A stretch of DNA of 64,000 bases from [Mycobacterium] nativiensis. Lineage in GTDB: Bacteria > Actinomycetota > Actinomycetes > Mycobacteriales > Mycobacteriaceae. Location of the stretch: the NCBI RefSeq assembly GCF_020172685.1, contig NZ_CP083986.1, forward strand, positions 3,034,294-3,098,293, written 5' to 3'. The notes below the pieces were generated by a model. It worked only from the letters and a program-made list of their open reading frames with translations. It had not been told where the DNA came from and did not search any database. Below, piece after piece: positions 62,981 through 64,000 of the stretch (positions within the stretch are counted from its first letter, which is position 1; every line of letters begins with the position of its first letter). The translations under genes were made by a program, and so were the position numbers.

Positions 62981-64000
62981 CTAGATGCCCGCCGCCGAAG
63001 CGACCTCGCGGGCCTGGTGCACCAGCGCGTCGATCCAGCCGGTGAGCGGGGTGCCGGCCGCGGCCCGATTCTCCGGGTTGTTCAGCACCCGCCGCACGAT
63101 CCCCTCGGCGATGATCGCCACCTTCCACAGGCCCAGCGCATGCCAGAACTGCAGGCTGGCCGCGTCGCGTCCGGTCAGCTCCAGGTACGTCCGAGCCATC
63201 TCGGCGCGGTCCGGGAAGCCGTCCAGCGTGGTGACCACGAATTCACCGGCGATGCCCTCCTCACCGGCCTGCGGCCAATAAGCCAGCAGGCTGCCCATAT
63301 CAGCCAGCGGGTCGCCGAGGGTGGACAGCTCCCAGTCCAGTACCGCGGTCACCGCACCGCCGTTGCGCGAGGTGATGACGTTGCGGATGTGGAAGTCACC
63401 GTGCACCAGCGTCAGCTCCTGCTGCGGCGGGATCGCCGCGACCAGTCGCCGGGTCAGGTCGTCGAGTTCGGGCAGCTCGCGGGTCTTGGACTTCTCCCAC
63501 TGCCCGGCCCACCGCTTGAGTTGCCGTTCGGCGTACGGCTTGTGGCTGGCCAGGTCGGCCAGCCCGACCTTGTCGATGTCAACGGCGTGGATCTTGGCCA
63601 GCGTCTGCGCCATCGACAATGCGATCTGCCGGCGGCGCTGCGGGGTCAGTGACTCCGCCACCGCCATCCGGTCCACCACCACCCCGTCGACGTACTCCAT
63701 CAACAGCAGCGGCACGTCGTCGGCGTCGCGGGTGAGGCCGTAGACCCGCGGGGTGGGCACGTCGGTGTCCTGCAGGGCGGTCAAGATCCGCGCCTCACGG
63801 GCCACGTCGTGCGCCGACGCCAGCAACTGCCCCAGCGGCGGGCGGCGCAGCACCCACCGGTGGTCGGCCGCGTCGCAGACCAGATAGGTCAGGTTCGACT
63901 GCCCGATCCCGATCCGTTCGAATGTCAGTGGGCGGGTGACCGGAATTCCCAGCTGCACAATCCAGCGCGCGACCATCGCCGGGTCGACGCCGATAACGTC
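62981..64000 (-). CDS. APH-family phosphotransferase (FadE36-like), 5' part outside the window
   Basis: Partial: the frame stays open to the right edge beyond the internal ATG at 63976, so the true start lies outside. 339 residues are visible. The fold is that of aminoglycoside phosphotransferase-like kinases, with the nucleotide loop (F-E-R-I-G-I-G-Q-S-N-L-T-Y), L-R-R-P-P, the catalytic L-V-H-G-D-F-H-I-R-N-V and the metal-binding D-W-E-L-S-T-L-G-D-P. In mycobacteria this type resembles the phosphotransferase domain linked to acyl-CoA dehydrogenases (FadE36). The substrate is unknown; antibiotic resistance is not implied. Confidence 0.85.
   Translation of the reverse strand, partial: DVIGVDPAMVARWIVQLGIPVTRPLTFERIGIGQSNLTYLVCDAADHRWVLRRPPLGQLLASAHDVAREARILTALQDTDVPTPRVYGLTRDADDVPLLLMEYVDGVVVDRMAVAESLTPQRRRQIALSMAQTLAKIHAVDIDKVGLADLASHKPYAERQLKRWAGQWEKSKTRELPELDDLTRRLVAAIPPQQELTLVHGDFHIRNVITSRNGGAVTAVLDWELSTLGDPLADMGSLLAYWPQAGEEGIAGEFVVTTLDGFPDRAEMARTYLELTGRDAASLQFWHALGLWKVAIIAEGIVRRVLNNPENRAAAGTPLTGWIDALVHQAREVASAAGI

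Noticed and set aside
62981..64000. Aminoglycoside resistance gene
   Set aside because: The fold is that of the APH superfamily, but the sequence resembles the mycobacterial FadE36-type phosphotransferase group, so resistance is not supported.

Overview
The window is chromosomal DNA of very high G+C from a non-tuberculous member of the Mycobacteriaceae. Gene content and order follow the M. tuberculosis Rv2707-Rv2766 segment as I remember it: sigB-ideR-sthA, nrdR-chiZ/lexA, fadE20, hflX-dapF-miaA, miaB, recX-recA, psp operon, pgsA3-argA-ftsK, rnj-dapA-thyX, dfrA-thyA. The recA gene has no intein, and several M. tuberculosis genes expected here are absent (Rv2715/2716, terC, PE_PGRS47, hsd genes). 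I cannot fix the species from this sequence. No rRNA, tRNA, CRISPR array, prophage or insertion sequence was seen. Almost all of the sequence is coding, and many neighbours overlap by four bases (ATGA or GTGA).

Layout. 1-7 kb: YihY-type membrane protein (partial), zinc-ribbon DUF3039, DUF3099, the stress sigma factor sigB behind an ECF-type promoter, the iron regulator ideR, DUF4192, transhydrogenase sthA and a PAC2 protein. 7-9.6 kb: nitrobindin-like protein, nrdR, and the divergent SOS pair chiZ/lexA with LexA boxes and a RecA-NDp promoter. 9.6-12 kb: an accessory insert with an extra folE, a SufR-like regulator and a nitronate-monooxygenase-like enzyme. 12-24.7 kb: LGFP/sunset-domain envelope protein, fadE20, DEAD-box helicase, hflX-dapF-miaA operon, tandem EamA/DMT-like membrane proteins, and DUF349 protein. 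Two copies of a 57-bp repeat array lie in this part. 24.7-34 kb: miaB, a polar amino-acid (glutamate-type) ABC transporter operon, recA-recX, and an MpaB-family oxygenase divergent from a TetR regulator. 34-45 kb: glycosyltransferase, ephG, the clgR-pspA-pspM envelope-stress operon, pgsA3, argA, ftsK, a monooxygenase-fold protein and a SAM methyltransferase. 44-47.6 kb: thyX-dapA-rnj. 47.6-56.7 kb: a six-gene divergent accessory cluster built around a polyprenyl diphosphate synthase and an FAD desaturase-like oxidoreductase. 56.7-64 kb: PknH-sensor-like lipoprotein, a truncated monooxygenase coupled to TetR, YcaQ-like winged-helix protein, dfrA-thyA, dienelactone hydrolase, MFS transporter and a phosphotransferase running off the right edge.

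How parts work together. sigB and clgR both carry ECF (SigE/SigH-type) promoters, linking general stress, Clp proteolysis and envelope repair. chiZ and recA share the LexA-independent RecA-NDp promoter plus LexA boxes. thyX, thyA and dfrA bring two alternative thymidylate routes into one window. The best candidate for an undescribed system is the 47.6-56.7 kb cluster. There, isoprenoid chain synthesis, an FAD oxidoreductase, two small proteins that pair an N-terminal helical part with a C-terminal beta-sandwich, a third unrecognised protein, and a cyclase-ATPase-TPR regulator are arranged as two translationally coupled, divergent operons. Its product and localisation are not evident from sequence alone.
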